Source: Humibacter sp049446075
GTDB lineage: Bacteria; Actinomycetota; Actinomycetes; Actinomycetales; Microbacteriaceae
Direction of reading: 5' to 3'
Assembly (NCBI RefSeq): GCF_049446075.1
Contig: NZ_JBMSEB010000001.1
Coordinates: forward strand, 1,488,001-1,552,000
DNA length: 64,000 bases
The notes beneath the pieces are model-generated. The model ran no database searches, was not told the DNA's origin, and saw nothing but the letters and a program-made list of their open reading frames with translations. A program made the translations under genes and the position numbers. Numbering within the stretch: the stretch's first letter is position 1; every line of letters begins with the position of its first letter. This document shows, piece by piece, positions 28,346-36,639 of this stretch.

Positions 28346-28403
28346 CTATCGATCCCGATCTTCCCGCGAACTCTTCAAAGACGTCCCTCGAATTGGTAAC
28401 ACC

Positions 28404-29981
28404 ATGCGAACTTTCTTGGCCAGAGCGTTGCGCACGCTCGCGGACCCCGGCCTGCTGCGACTGCGGACCGCAGCTGTTCAGCACGTCATCGCGGTCGTCA
28501 GCGGCGTTGCCGCGTGCATTCCCGCCGTCGTCTTCGGCGCGGGACCGTCCGTCGTCGTGCTCGCCGTCATGCTCTCGATCAGCTTCACTGCCGAGCGTGC
28601 AGGGGCCACCGCAGCGCAGCGGTGGTCGTCGGTCGCGACCTTGCCCCTGGTCGGGATCGCCGCCGCGGGCGTCGGCTACCTGCTGGTCGCGGTTCCGCTC
28701 GTGGGCGACCCGCTCTTCGTGCTGGTGCTCTCCGCGGCGATCTGGGTTCGGCGCTTCGGGCCGCGCGCCAGGCGAATCGGAACCCTCATCGCACTGCCCT
28801 TCATCGCGGTGCTCGTCGTCCCAGTGCCCGTGCCGGCGAGTGCAGCGGAGCATCCTGGGCAGGGCTTCGTGTTGTGGGGCGCTGCGGTTGCACTTGTCGT
28901 CGCCATCGTGGCAACGGGTGTGCAGTGGGCCGCAAGGGCGAGCGGCGTCACCCCGCGGGCGAACAGCGCCGCTGCTGCCGTCGCGCCCACGACCCCCAAG
29001 CGGTCGAGCCTGAGGCCCATGGCAAGCACGCGCATGGCGGTGCAGATGGCGGTGACGCTGTCCGGCGCATTCCTCATCGGTCACGTCGTCTTCGGGGAGC
29101 ACTGGTTCTGGGCCGTGCTCACCGGTTATGTCGTGGCCAGCGGCAACCGCGGGCGCGGTGACGTGCTGTACAAGGGCATCCACCGCACCATCGGGGCCCT
29201 GGGCGGAACCGTTCTCGCCGCCCTACTGTCGCTTGCGGCGCCGGCGACACCGCACGCGGCAGGAGGAGCAGGGATGCCCGTGCTCGCCATTGCCGTGATC
29301 CTGGCGCTCGGCCTGTGGCTGAGGCCCGCCGGCTATGGATGGTGGGCCGCAGCGATGACGGCCATGCTGTCCATCCTGACCGAGCTGGAAGGCACGTCGC
29401 CCGGTCCCGTCATGCTCGTGCGCCTGGCCGCCATCGCGGCATCCGGCGCCTTCGCGGTCGCCGTCGCATGGTGGGTGCTGCCCGTTCGAACGGGCGACTC
29501 GCTCCGGGCGAGGACCGCCGCAGCCCTCGCCGCGCTCGGAGACCTGCTCGTCGCGTGCATCCGTGAGCGCGAGGCGGTGCCGCAGCGAAGGGCATCCTTC
29601 GACGCGGCGCTCGCGGGCCTACGCCAGCTGGGGCCGACGATGAAACTGGATCGCCTTGCCCGGCTGCGCGAAAGGGGCAGCGCACAGCGAGCAGACGTCA
29701 TCCCCGCCATCGAGGGGTGCTGGCAACCCGCTGACAGCATCGCAGCCCGGGTCGAACACGGGCATCGGCTCACCGGCCGGGAATCGCGTGAGCTCGGCGC
29801 GCTCGCCCGGCTGCTGGGAGAGTACAGACGGATGCTCGTCGGCGCGCCACCACCGCAGCCCGCCCGCGAAGCGGTCGAGTTCCCGGAACTCTCCGCCGCG
29901 ATCGAGTGCCTGCTGCCCGCGCTGCGAACGGTCGCGCGCCCCGCGGTACTGGCATCCGGGCCGCCGACCGGGCACTCTTGA
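28404..29981 (+). CDS. FUSC family transporter (aromatic acid exporter-like)
   Basis: 525 residues. Two blocks of hydrophobic helices (about residues 25-175 and 215-375), the second containing AVLTGYVVASGNRGRGDVLY and the following KGIHRTIGALGGTVLAALLS, are the FUSC signature; residues 375-525 are a helical cytoplasmic domain. FUSC proteins include exporters of aromatic carboxylates and fusaric acid. It is divergently paired with a MarR regulator, a class that commonly senses phenolic compounds. The paa catabolic block lies 6-20 kb away, so aromatic acid export is a reasonable guess, not shown. Confidence 0.8.
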   Translation: MRTFLARALRTLADPGLLRLRTAAVQHVIAVVSGVAACIPAVVFGAGPSVVVLAVMLSISFTAERAGATAAQRWSSVATLPLVGIAAAGVGYLLVAVPLVGDPLFVLVLSAAIWVRRFGPRARRIGTLIALPFIAVLVVPVPVPASAAEHPGQGFVLWGAAVALVVAIVATGVQWAARASGVTPRANSAAAAVAPTTPKRSSLRPMASTRMAVQMAVTLSGAFLIGHVVFGEHWFWAVLTGYVVASGNRGRGDVLYKGIHRTIGALGGTVLAALLSLAAPATPHAAGGAGMPVLAIAVILALGLWLRPAGYGWWAAAMTAMLSILTELEGTSPGPVMLVRLAAIAASGAFAVAVAWWVLPVRTGDSLRARTAAALAALGDLLVACIREREAVPQRRASFDAALAGLRQLGPTMKLDRLARLRERGSAQRADVIPAIEGCWQPADSIAARVEHGHRLTGRESRELGALARLLGEYRRMLVGAPPPQPAREAVEFPELSAAIECLLPALRTVARPAVLASGPPTGHS

Positions 29982-29984
29982 GGC

Positions 29985-30407
29985 ATGGTCGACTACGCCA
30001 ATCCGCTTCGCCCGCACGAACGCATCGCCGATCACGACAGGCAGGACGCGGTCTCGGCGCTCTCCCTGGCCCGCGACGAGGGGCGGTTGACGGCTGATGA
30101 GTTCGAGCAGCGCGCCGCCACCGCACGGTCCGCCGTCACCTGGAGCGACCTCGCTCCCCTGTTCTCCGACCTGCCGCGGCCGTCGTCGGTCATGGCGCCC
30201 GACGACTACCGGCAGTCCCGCGCGCTCGGCGGCAGGTGGGGCGCCACGATCATGGCGTTCGTGCCGTTCCTGGCCCTCGGGCTGTTCTTCATCGCGGGCT
30301 TCGTGTGGAACGGGTGGGCATGGGGTTGGCTGTTCTTCCTGCTGATTCCGGTGCTCGGCATCCTGATCTACGGGCCGGGAGCCGACAACCGGCGCCGACG
30401 GTACTGA
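29985..30407 (+). CDS. DUF1707 domain membrane protein
   Basis: 140 residues. The N-terminal ERIADHDRQDAVSALSLARD followed by EGRLTADEFEQR is the DUF1707 (SHOCT-like) helical module; it is followed by two membrane helices (TIMAFVPFLALGLFFIAGFV and WGWLFFLLIPVLGILIYG). It starts 3 bases after the FUSC stop and is probably co-transcribed. Role unknown. Confidence 0.85.
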   Translation: MVDYANPLRPHERIADHDRQDAVSALSLARDEGRLTADEFEQRAATARSAVTWSDLAPLFSDLPRPSSVMAPDDYRQSRALGGRWGATIMAFVPFLALGLFFIAGFVWNGWAWGWLFFLLIPVLGILIYGPGADNRRRRY

Positions 30408-30436
30408 GCCGACCGTTCCGTGACCATACCGAAGCG

Positions 30437-30913
30437 ATGAACGTGGACAAGGTCGACCGCGCGATCATCGCGCAGCTCAGCGCGGATTCGCGCCTGTCAG
30501 TTCGAGCCCTGTCCGAACGCGTGCACGTCTCGCGCAGTGCCGTCGCCAGCCGGTTGCAGCGGCTCATCGCCGACGGCGTGATCGAGGGCTTCGGCGTGCG
30601 TGTCGATCGCAAAGCGATCGGTTTGCACGTCACGGCGCTCGTGATCGTCAAGGTGGAGCGCCAACCCGGCTGGAAGGATGTCGCGGCCTCGCTTTCGGCC
30701 CTCCCGTTCGTGGAGAGCGTGCTCGCGGTCAGCGGCGACATCGACTTCGTGGTCACCGTGAGCGCGCCAGACCATGAGCACCTGAGCGACGTGATCATGC
30801 GGCAGCTGCACGAGGTGGAGGGCGTGGCATCCACCCGCTCCTACATCGTGCTCGAGTCGTGGGACGGCACGGCGCCCGGCATCGCACGCGATCGCTGGGA
30901 CGACGCGGAGTGA
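30437..30913 (+). CDS. Lrp/AsnC family regulator, probable regulator of the bkd operon
   Basis: 158 residues from ATG 30437 (MNVDKVDRAIIAQLSADSRL). The helix-turn-helix is SVRALSERVHVSRSAVASRL; the RAM/AsnC effector domain follows (HVTALVIVKVERQPG, LAVSGDIDFVVTV). In other bacteria an Lrp-type protein (BkdR) activates the branched-chain 2-oxoacid dehydrogenase operon; here the gene directly precedes that operon in the same orientation, which makes the same role likely. A GGCACGA/TCGTGCC dyad at 31041-31067 lies between. Confidence 0.85.
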   Translation: MNVDKVDRAIIAQLSADSRLSVRALSERVHVSRSAVASRLQRLIADGVIEGFGVRVDRKAIGLHVTALVIVKVERQPGWKDVAASLSALPFVESVLAVSGDIDFVVTVSAPDHEHLSDVIMRQLHEVEGVASTRSYIVLESWDGTAPGIARDRWDDAE

Positions 30914-31159
30914 CCGCGCAGCCCAACCGCTCTCGGACGGGCGACAGGCCGGCTGAGACGTGGGCTGAGCACTCGGCCGAGATAGCGCGGACAATCCGCC
31001 TCGACGCAGCTCTTGGCAGCTCTTTACGCGGCGGACGAATGGCACGACTGAGCGTGCGATTCGTGCCTAATTGACCGCGTACTACGGCCACAACTGCCGA
31101 CTGAATCGACCTTGCCGCATTCCGGTGCGCCCCGGGCCGGCACATCGCACCATGGCAGT

Positions 31160-32416
31160 GTGAGTGACGACGAGGTCATGGCAGAGGCGCGCGCCGCAGG
31201 AGGCCGCCCGAGCGTGCGCGCGGCATCCGTTGCACTACCTACCGCCGAGCCCATCAGGCTCATCGACGAGCGCGGGAGGCCGGCCGCTGCCGAGCGGACC
31301 GCGGGATTCTCGCTGCCGGATGCGGGCATCCTTCTCGACCTGTACCGCCGCATGGTCGTCGCGCGGCGGTTCGACGTGCAGGTCAGTGCGCTCACGAGAC
31401 AGGGACGGCTCGCCACCTACCCGAGTGCCCTCGGCCAGGAGGCGTGCGAAATCGGTGCGGCGGCGGCGCTGGCGGATGCCGACTGGTTGTTCCCGACCTA
31501 CCGGGACTCGATAGCACTGCTCACCAGGGGCGTGCCGCCCGTTGGCATCCTGTCGTTCTTCCGCGGCGACTGGCACTCGGCGTTCGACCCGACTGAGCAC
31601 CATGTCGCCCCGCAGACCACACCGCTCGCCACCCAGGCCCTGCACGCGGTCGGCTTCGCCATGGCGGCCAAGCTCAAGGGTGAGCAGACGGTGACCCTGA
31701 CCTTTCTCGGCGACGGTGCGACGAGCGAGGGCGACGCTCACGAAGCGTTCAACTTCGCGGCCGTCTGGCAGACGCCGACCGTGTTCGTCATCCAGAACAA
31801 CGGCTACGCGATCAGCGTGCCCTTCGCCAAGCAGTCGAGGGCACGCACGCTGGCCGACAAGGCGATCGGCTACGGGATGCCAGGGCATTTCGTCGACGGC
31901 AACGACGTCGCGGCGATGTATGCAGTTGTGGCGGATGCCCTCGAGCGCGCGCGGCGCGGCGAGGGTCCCACGTTGATCGAGGGCCTCACCTACCGCATGG
32001 AGGCGCACACCAACTCCGACGATCCCAGCCGGTACCGGGACGACGACGAGGTCGAGCGGTGGCGGGCTCTCGACCCCGTCACCCGGCTCGAGACGTACCT
32101 GACCGACGATGGAACGCTCACCGAGCAGCTGCGAGCCGAGATCGCGGATGCCGCTGAGCAGCTCGCCGCCACCACCCGCGAGGCCATGAACGAGTCGCCG
32201 CACCTGGACCCGCTCGAGCTGTTCGAGCATGTCTACGCAACACCGCGGGCATCCATGGCCGAGCAACGGGCGTACCTCGCCGACGAGCTGGCGGCATCCG
32301 GATCGCACGTGTATGCGGGCGGCACGGGGACGACGGGAACGGGTGTGACTGGCATGGGCGCGACTGGCACTGGCACGCCCAGCACGGGCACGACCGAGAC
32401 GGGAAGGGCGTCATGA
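31160..32416 (+). CDS. bkdA: Branched-chain 2-oxoacid dehydrogenase E1 component, alpha subunit
   Basis: 418 residues from the GTG at 31160 (an ATG at 31190 is possible). The thiamine diphosphate motif GDGATSEGDAHEAFNFAAVW ...NN is clear, as are YPSALGQEACEIGAAAAL and YRMEAHTNSDDPSRYR. With E1 beta it decarboxylates 2-oxoacids from Leu, Ile and Val. The C-terminus carries an odd tail of about 30 residues of alternating Gly and Thr (GTGTTGTGVTGMGATGTG), encoded by imperfect GGCACG-type repeats, which has no counterpart in the family as far as I recall. The stop overlaps the E1 beta start (ATGA). Confidence 0.9.
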   Translation: MSDDEVMAEARAAGGRPSVRAASVALPTAEPIRLIDERGRPAAAERTAGFSLPDAGILLDLYRRMVVARRFDVQVSALTRQGRLATYPSALGQEACEIGAAAALADADWLFPTYRDSIALLTRGVPPVGILSFFRGDWHSAFDPTEHHVAPQTTPLATQALHAVGFAMAAKLKGEQTVTLTFLGDGATSEGDAHEAFNFAAVWQTPTVFVIQNNGYAISVPFAKQSRARTLADKAIGYGMPGHFVDGNDVAAMYAVVADALERARRGEGPTLIEGLTYRMEAHTNSDDPSRYRDDDEVERWRALDPVTRLETYLTDDGTLTEQLRAEIADAAEQLAATTREAMNESPHLDPLELFEHVYATPRASMAEQRAYLADELAASGSHVYAGGTGTTGTGVTGMGATGTGTPSTGTTETGRAS

Positions 32417-33435
32417 CCATCGCGCATCACACGGACGCGCCGGCGCAGGGCAGTGCCGCGGCGCCGGCATCCCGCAGCCTCGCCGGAGCGCTCAACGCCG
32501 CACTCGCCGACGCGCTCGATGAGGAAGACTCGGTCGTCGTCTTCGGTGAGGACGTCGGCCCGCTGGGCGGCGTGTTCCGTGTCACCGACGGGCTGTCCGC
32601 CCGCTTCGGCGAGCAGCGCGTGTGGGACTCACCGCTTGCCGAGGCCGGCATCGTCGGCACGGCCATCGGCATGGCCATGAACGGCATGCGCCCGGTCGTC
32701 GAGCTTCAGTTCGACGCGTTCAGCTACCCGGCGTTCGAACAGATCACCTCGCACCTGGCCAAGATGCACAACCGCACGAAAGGACGCGTGAGCCTTCCCG
32801 TGGTCATCCGCATTCCGTACGCGGGTGGGATCGGCGGCGTCGAGCACCACTCGGACTCCTCCGAGGCGTACTGGACCCACACGCCCGGGCTCACGGTGGT
32901 GACGCCATCGAACCCGTCCGACGCGTACTGGATGCTCAGGCAGGCCATCGCGAGCGACGACCCGGTCGTCTTCCTCGAGCCGAAGAGCCGGTACTGGATG
33001 AAGGATGCCGTCGACCTCGCGCAGCCGGCGCGGCCGCTCGACCGCGCGCGTGTCATCCGCTCAGGGACCGACGTGACGCTGCTCGCGTACGGACCAACGG
33101 TGAAGACCGCGTTGGATGCCGCGGAGCTCGCCGAACTCGAGGACCTTTCCATCGAGGTCGTCGACCTGCGCTCGCTGTCTCCGTTCGACGACGAGACCGT
33201 TGGGGCATCCGTGCGAAAGACGTCGCGGGCGGCGGTGATCCACGAGGCGGCTCAGTTCGGAGGGTACGGTGCCGAGGTCGCGGCTCGGGTCACCGAACGC
33301 AACTTCTTCTACCTGGCCGCGCCCATCCTGCGCATCACGGGCTTCGACGTGCCGTACCCGTCGCCCAAGCTCGAGGAGTACTACCTGCCGACGGCCGAGC
33401 GCGTGCTCGCCGCGCTCGACACGTGGGAGTGGTGA
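32413..33435 (+). CDS. bkdB: Branched-chain 2-oxoacid dehydrogenase E1 component, beta subunit
   Basis: 340 residues, standard length. VFGEDVGPLGGVFRVTDGL and WDSPLAEAGIVGTAIGMAM are conserved transketolase-like segments; RIPYAGGIGGVEHHSDSSEA carries the active-site histidines. It completes the E1 heterotetramer. Translationally coupled to E1 alpha (4-base ATGA overlap) and followed without gap by E2. Confidence 0.93.
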   Translation: MTIAHHTDAPAQGSAAAPASRSLAGALNAALADALDEEDSVVVFGEDVGPLGGVFRVTDGLSARFGEQRVWDSPLAEAGIVGTAIGMAMNGMRPVVELQFDAFSYPAFEQITSHLAKMHNRTKGRVSLPVVIRIPYAGGIGGVEHHSDSSEAYWTHTPGLTVVTPSNPSDAYWMLRQAIASDDPVVFLEPKSRYWMKDAVDLAQPARPLDRARVIRSGTDVTLLAYGPTVKTALDAAELAELEDLSIEVVDLRSLSPFDDETVGASVRKTSRAAVIHEAAQFGGYGAEVAARVTERNFFYLAAPILRITGFDVPYPSPKLEEYYLPTAERVLAALDTWEW

Positions 33436-33440
33436 GCGGC

Positions 33441-34850
33441 ATGGCTCACGGCGACGAGCCCGGCGGGCAGCGCGAACGATTTCTGCTTCCCGATCTCGGT
33501 GAGGGGCTGACCGAGGCGACCATCGTGTCGTGGCTCGTGCAGCCTGGCGACACGGTGGCGGTCGATCAGCCGGTGGTCGAGGTGGAGTCGGCCAAGTCGA
33601 TCGCCGAGCTGCCGTCGCCGTACGCGGGCAGGGTGCACGAACTTCACGCGGCGGTCGGGGACGTCGTGCACAAGGACGACCCGCTTGTCACGATCACGGT
33701 CGGCGCGGAGGCAGAGGAGCGCGACGAGCTCGTTCCCGGCACAGCGCTTTGGGCGGAGGGACACGCGGAGGCCGGTGAGGCGGCCCCGCAGCGCGTCGAC
33801 GAGCAGCCGGAGGCATCCGGAGCCGTTCTCGTGGGTTACGGCGTCACCGAGTCCACCCGTCGGATCGGTCGCCCCGCGGGCGGACGCTTCGGCCGTGGAC
33901 GCCGACACGTTGGCATCGCAACGCGGCAAGACGGCTCCGGCGGCTCACAAGACGAACGTGTCGCGGCCGCGACCCCGTTGCCGCACGATGGTGTGCGGTC
34001 GCCGGTGGTGTCGCCGATCGTGCGCAAGCTCGCCAGGGACAACGGCTTCGACGCAGCGGAACTCGAGGGAACGGGGCCCGGATCGCTCGTCATGCGGCAA
34101 GACGTGGAGGCCGCGATCGCCGCACGACGGGAGGCGCCCCGGCTTGCGGAAGACGGAGGCTCCGACACGCGCATCCCGATCGTGGGTGTGCGCAAGATCA
34201 TCGCCGATCGCCTCACGAACTCGAGGCGGAGCATCCCCGACGCCACCATCTGGCTCGACGTCGACGCGACCGAGCTCGTGCGCGCGAAGGAGCGTCTCGC
34301 CGAGGCGACCGGCGAGCGGTACAGCGTCACGGCGCTCGTGGCGCGCTTCGTCGTCGCGGGCCTGCGACGGTATCCGGTGCTGAACTCGTCGGTCGACGAG
34401 GCGGCCGGCGAGATCGTGCAGCACTCCGCGGTGAACCTCGGACTCGCCGCACAGACCGGCAGAGGCCTCATGGTGCCTGTCGTGCGCGGCGCAGAGCGCT
34501 TGAGCCTCAGCGAGCTGCGGGATGCCCTCGCCACCCTGGTCGCGCACGCGCAGGCCGGCGATTACCCGCCCTCCGCGCTCTCCGGGGGCACGTTCACGCT
34601 GAACAACTACGGCGCGCTCGGCGTGGACGGCTCGTCGCCCATCATCAACCACCCCGAAGTGGCCATGCTCGGGCTGGGGCGGCTTATGGAGCGGCCCTGG
34701 GTGGTGAACGGGCAGCTCGCGGTTCGCACTGTGACGACGCTGTCGCTCGTGTTCGATCACCGCGTGTGCGACGGCGACGTGGCATCCGGGTTCATCACCT
34801 ACGTTGCGCGGTGCATGCAGGAGCCGCTGCTCGCGCTGACCGAGTTGTAG
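33441..34850 (+). CDS. bkdC: Dihydrolipoamide acyltransferase E2 of the branched-chain dehydrogenase
   Basis: 469 residues from ATG 33441; a GTG at 33432 overlapping the previous stop is the alternative, but GGGAG at 33425-33429 is better spaced for the ATG. Domains: one lipoyl domain (LLPDLGEGLTEATIVSWLVQ; lipoyl Lys in VESAKSIAELPS), linker, E3-binding domain (SPIVRKLARDNGFDAAEL) and catalytic domain with FDHRVCDGDVASGF. It transfers the acyl group to CoA. No E3 (lpd) gene follows, so E3 must come from elsewhere in the genome. Confidence 0.92.
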   Translation: MAHGDEPGGQRERFLLPDLGEGLTEATIVSWLVQPGDTVAVDQPVVEVESAKSIAELPSPYAGRVHELHAAVGDVVHKDDPLVTITVGAEAEERDELVPGTALWAEGHAEAGEAAPQRVDEQPEASGAVLVGYGVTESTRRIGRPAGGRFGRGRRHVGIATRQDGSGGSQDERVAAATPLPHDGVRSPVVSPIVRKLARDNGFDAAELEGTGPGSLVMRQDVEAAIAARREAPRLAEDGGSDTRIPIVGVRKIIADRLTNSRRSIPDATIWLDVDATELVRAKERLAEATGERYSVTALVARFVVAGLRRYPVLNSSVDEAAGEIVQHSAVNLGLAAQTGRGLMVPVVRGAERLSLSELRDALATLVAHAQAGDYPPSALSGGTFTLNNYGALGVDGSSPIINHPEVAMLGLGRLMERPWVVNGQLAVRTVTTLSLVFDHRVCDGDVASGFITYVARCMQEPLLALTEL

Positions 34851-34931
34851 AAACTGCTCCTACCGTGGGAGGAGCAACTTCGCCTCCCGCCGGAGGATGC
34901 GCAAGGCAGGCGTGCGCGGGAGGCTGGTGCC

Positions 34932-35747
34932 ATGACATCCTTCCGATTCGGCGTGGTCAGCGGTTCGCACGGCGACGCTCGCGCCTGGGGCGAGACCGCG
35001 AGGCGGATGGAGGCCAGCGGCTACTCGGCTCTGCTCGTGCCCGACACGCTGTACACGCCGTCGCCGTTCCTCGCGCTCACGGCCGCCGCCGCTGCCACGA
35101 CGGAGCTGCACCTCGGAACGTGGGTGCTCGCCGCGCCGCTGCGCAGCCCCTCGGAGGTGGTGCGCGAAACCAGGACGATCGTCGAGCTGTCGGCCGGACG
35201 GTTCGAGCTCGGCATCGGTGCCGGGCGGCCGCAGGGCGAGCAGGATGCCATGGCGCTCGGCAGGCACTGGGGCACCCCTCGGGAACGGGTCGACCTGGTT
35301 CAGGCGACGCTGGAAGCCGCACGCGCCGAACTCGGCGATGCGCTTCCGATCACGTTGGCCGGCAGCGGAGACCGGATGCTCCGTCTCGCCGGTCGACTGG
35401 CCGACACGGTGGCGCTTCCGCTGCCGCCGACCGCCACGATGTCCGACGTGGCGGCGCAGGCCGAGCGGGTGCGGGCATCCACTGCGGAGGGCAGAGCTCA
35501 GCTCGGGCTGGCCCTGCAGATCTCCGGCGTCGGCGACGATGTTCCTGAGTGGTTGCGACGCAGTTCAGGCGTGACGCCCGAGGGGTTGCGCGATGCGGGA
35601 GCAGTGGCGCTGCTGTCCGGCGATTCTGCCAGCGACGCCGACGCGCTGCTCGGGCTTCGCGAGACGACGGGCGTGTCGTTCATCACCGTCTCCGAGGAGT
35701 TCGCGGAACGCCTCGCCCCGCTCGCGGCGGCCCTCAGCGGCCGCTGA
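34932..35747 (+). CDS. LLM class flavin-dependent oxidoreductase
   Basis: 271 residues. SFRFGVVSGSHGDARAWGET, LLVPDTLYTPSPFLALTAAA, LHLGTWVLAAPLRSPSEVV and GRFELGIGAGRPQGEQDA follow the luciferase-like TIM barrel, in the F420-type subgroup. Shorter than FMN-dependent luciferases (~340). Substrate unknown. It follows the bkd operon by 81 bases. Its last codons (ALSGR-stop) form part of a 38-base sequence repeated 124 bases later at the end of the convergent paaG gene. Confidence 0.82.
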   Translation: MTSFRFGVVSGSHGDARAWGETARRMEASGYSALLVPDTLYTPSPFLALTAAAAATTELHLGTWVLAAPLRSPSEVVRETRTIVELSAGRFELGIGAGRPQGEQDAMALGRHWGTPRERVDLVQATLEAARAELGDALPITLAGSGDRMLRLAGRLADTVALPLPPTATMSDVAAQAERVRASTAEGRAQLGLALQISGVGDDVPEWLRRSSGVTPEGLRDAGAVALLSGDSASDADALLGLRETTGVSFITVSEEFAERLAPLAAALSGR

Positions 35748-35885
35748 AGCGCGGCAGGCGCCACCGAACACGACACGTTTTCAGGACCTGAGCAGGGCCG
35801 TCGACATACTGGCCGCCGATGAGGCTCTGTCCTGAAATCGCGTTGGGGCGGCGGCCCTCAGCGGCCGCTGAAGCGCGGCGGGCGC
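35724..35885. repeat. 38-bp direct repeat flanking hairpin element C
   Basis: 35724-35761 and 35848-35885 are identical over 32 bases and then match 5 of the next 6. Each copy contains the palindrome CAGCGGCCGCTG and, in both orientations, the final codons of a gene: the plus-strand copy 1 is the real end of the LLM gene, and the minus strand of copy 2 is the real end of paaG. Hairpin element C lies between the copies. Confidence 0.85.
35776..35840. repeat. Long-arm hairpin element C
   Basis: CGTTTTCAGGAC (35776-35787) and GTCCTGAAATCG (35829-35840) are inverted copies with one mismatch around a 41-base loop that contains GGCC...GGCC segments. Arms match those of element D at 52490. Located between the convergent LLM and paaG genes. 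Confidence 0.7.
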
Positions 35886-36622
35886 TTGTCCTGGAACGCC
35901 GCGAAGCCCTCCGCATAGTCGATTGTGCTCGACAGCGCGACCTGAGCATCCGTCTCGTCGGCCATCGACTGCCACAGTCCGATCCTCTCGTCGCGGATGC
36001 GCGCGACGAGCCGCTTCTCCGCCACGAACGCGGCCGTCGGTCCCGCCGCGACCGCCGCCGCCTTCTCCCGCGTGAACGCCAGCACCTCGCCGGCCGGCAG
36101 AACGCGGCTGAAGAGGCCGGATGCCACGGCATCCGATCCGCTCATCAGCTCGCCCGTGTAGACGAGGTCGAGCGTGCGATGCGCGCCGAGACGCTCCACG
36201 AAGAGGGCGTGCCCGCCGGAGTCGAGCGCGGCACCCAGTCCCGCGAACGGCGAGCCGATCTTGGCGGTGTCGGCCACGTACACGACGTCGGTTGCGATGA
36301 GCAGCCCCAGACCGACGCCGAGGCACGCGCCGGTCGCAACGCCGAACGTCGGAGCAGGGAACTCGGTGAGCCGGTGCAGGAGCGTCGTGAGTCGATCGAG
36401 GTAGCCGCGCGGGTCATCCGTCGCGGGATCCACGTGCGACACATCACGACCCGCGCAGAACGCCCGGCCCTCGCCGCGCACCACCAGGGAGCGCGCCCCC
36501 TCGGCGGAGTCGAGTGCGGCATCCACCTCGTCGAGAGCGTCGCGATCGAGCGAGTTCAGCTTCTGCGGCCAGTCCAGCACCACTTCGGCGACATCGCCGT
36601 CGCGCTCAACGCGTACCGGCAT
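35858..36622 (-). CDS. paaG: 2-(1,2-epoxy-1,2-dihydrophenyl)acetyl-CoA isomerase (PaaG-like enoyl-CoA hydratase family)
   Basis: 254 residues from ATG 36622, preceded by GAGGAGGGG. Crotonase fold: GRAFCAGRDVS forms the oxyanion hole. The two hydratase glutamates are replaced (GACLGVG, GSPFAGLG), while the Asp of AALDSGG sits where PaaG has its catalytic Asp in IPDCGG; the C-terminus YAEGFAAFQDKRPPRF matches PaaG YREG..AF..KR.P.F. PaaG converts the phenylacetyl-CoA epoxide to oxepin-CoA. It is last in the paaABCDE operon, 17 bases after paaE. Confidence 0.82.
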   Translation of the reverse strand: MPVRVERDGDVAEVVLDWPQKLNSLDRDALDEVDAALDSAEGARSLVVRGEGRAFCAGRDVSHVDPATDDPRGYLDRLTTLLHRLTEFPAPTFGVATGACLGVGLGLLIATDVVYVADTAKIGSPFAGLGAALDSGGHALFVERLGAHRTLDLVYTGELMSGSDAVASGLFSRVLPAGEVLAFTREKAAAVAAGPTAAFVAEKRLVARIRDERIGLWQSMADETDAQVALSSTIDYAEGFAAFQDKRPPRFSGR

Positions 36623-36639
36623 GGTTCTCCCCTCCTCGA

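Noticed and set aside
31041..31067. GGCACGA/TCGTGCC hairpin as terminator of the Lrp gene
   Set aside because: Stem is 7 bp and lacks a U-tract; it could equally be a regulator site, so it is only mentioned with the Lrp gene.
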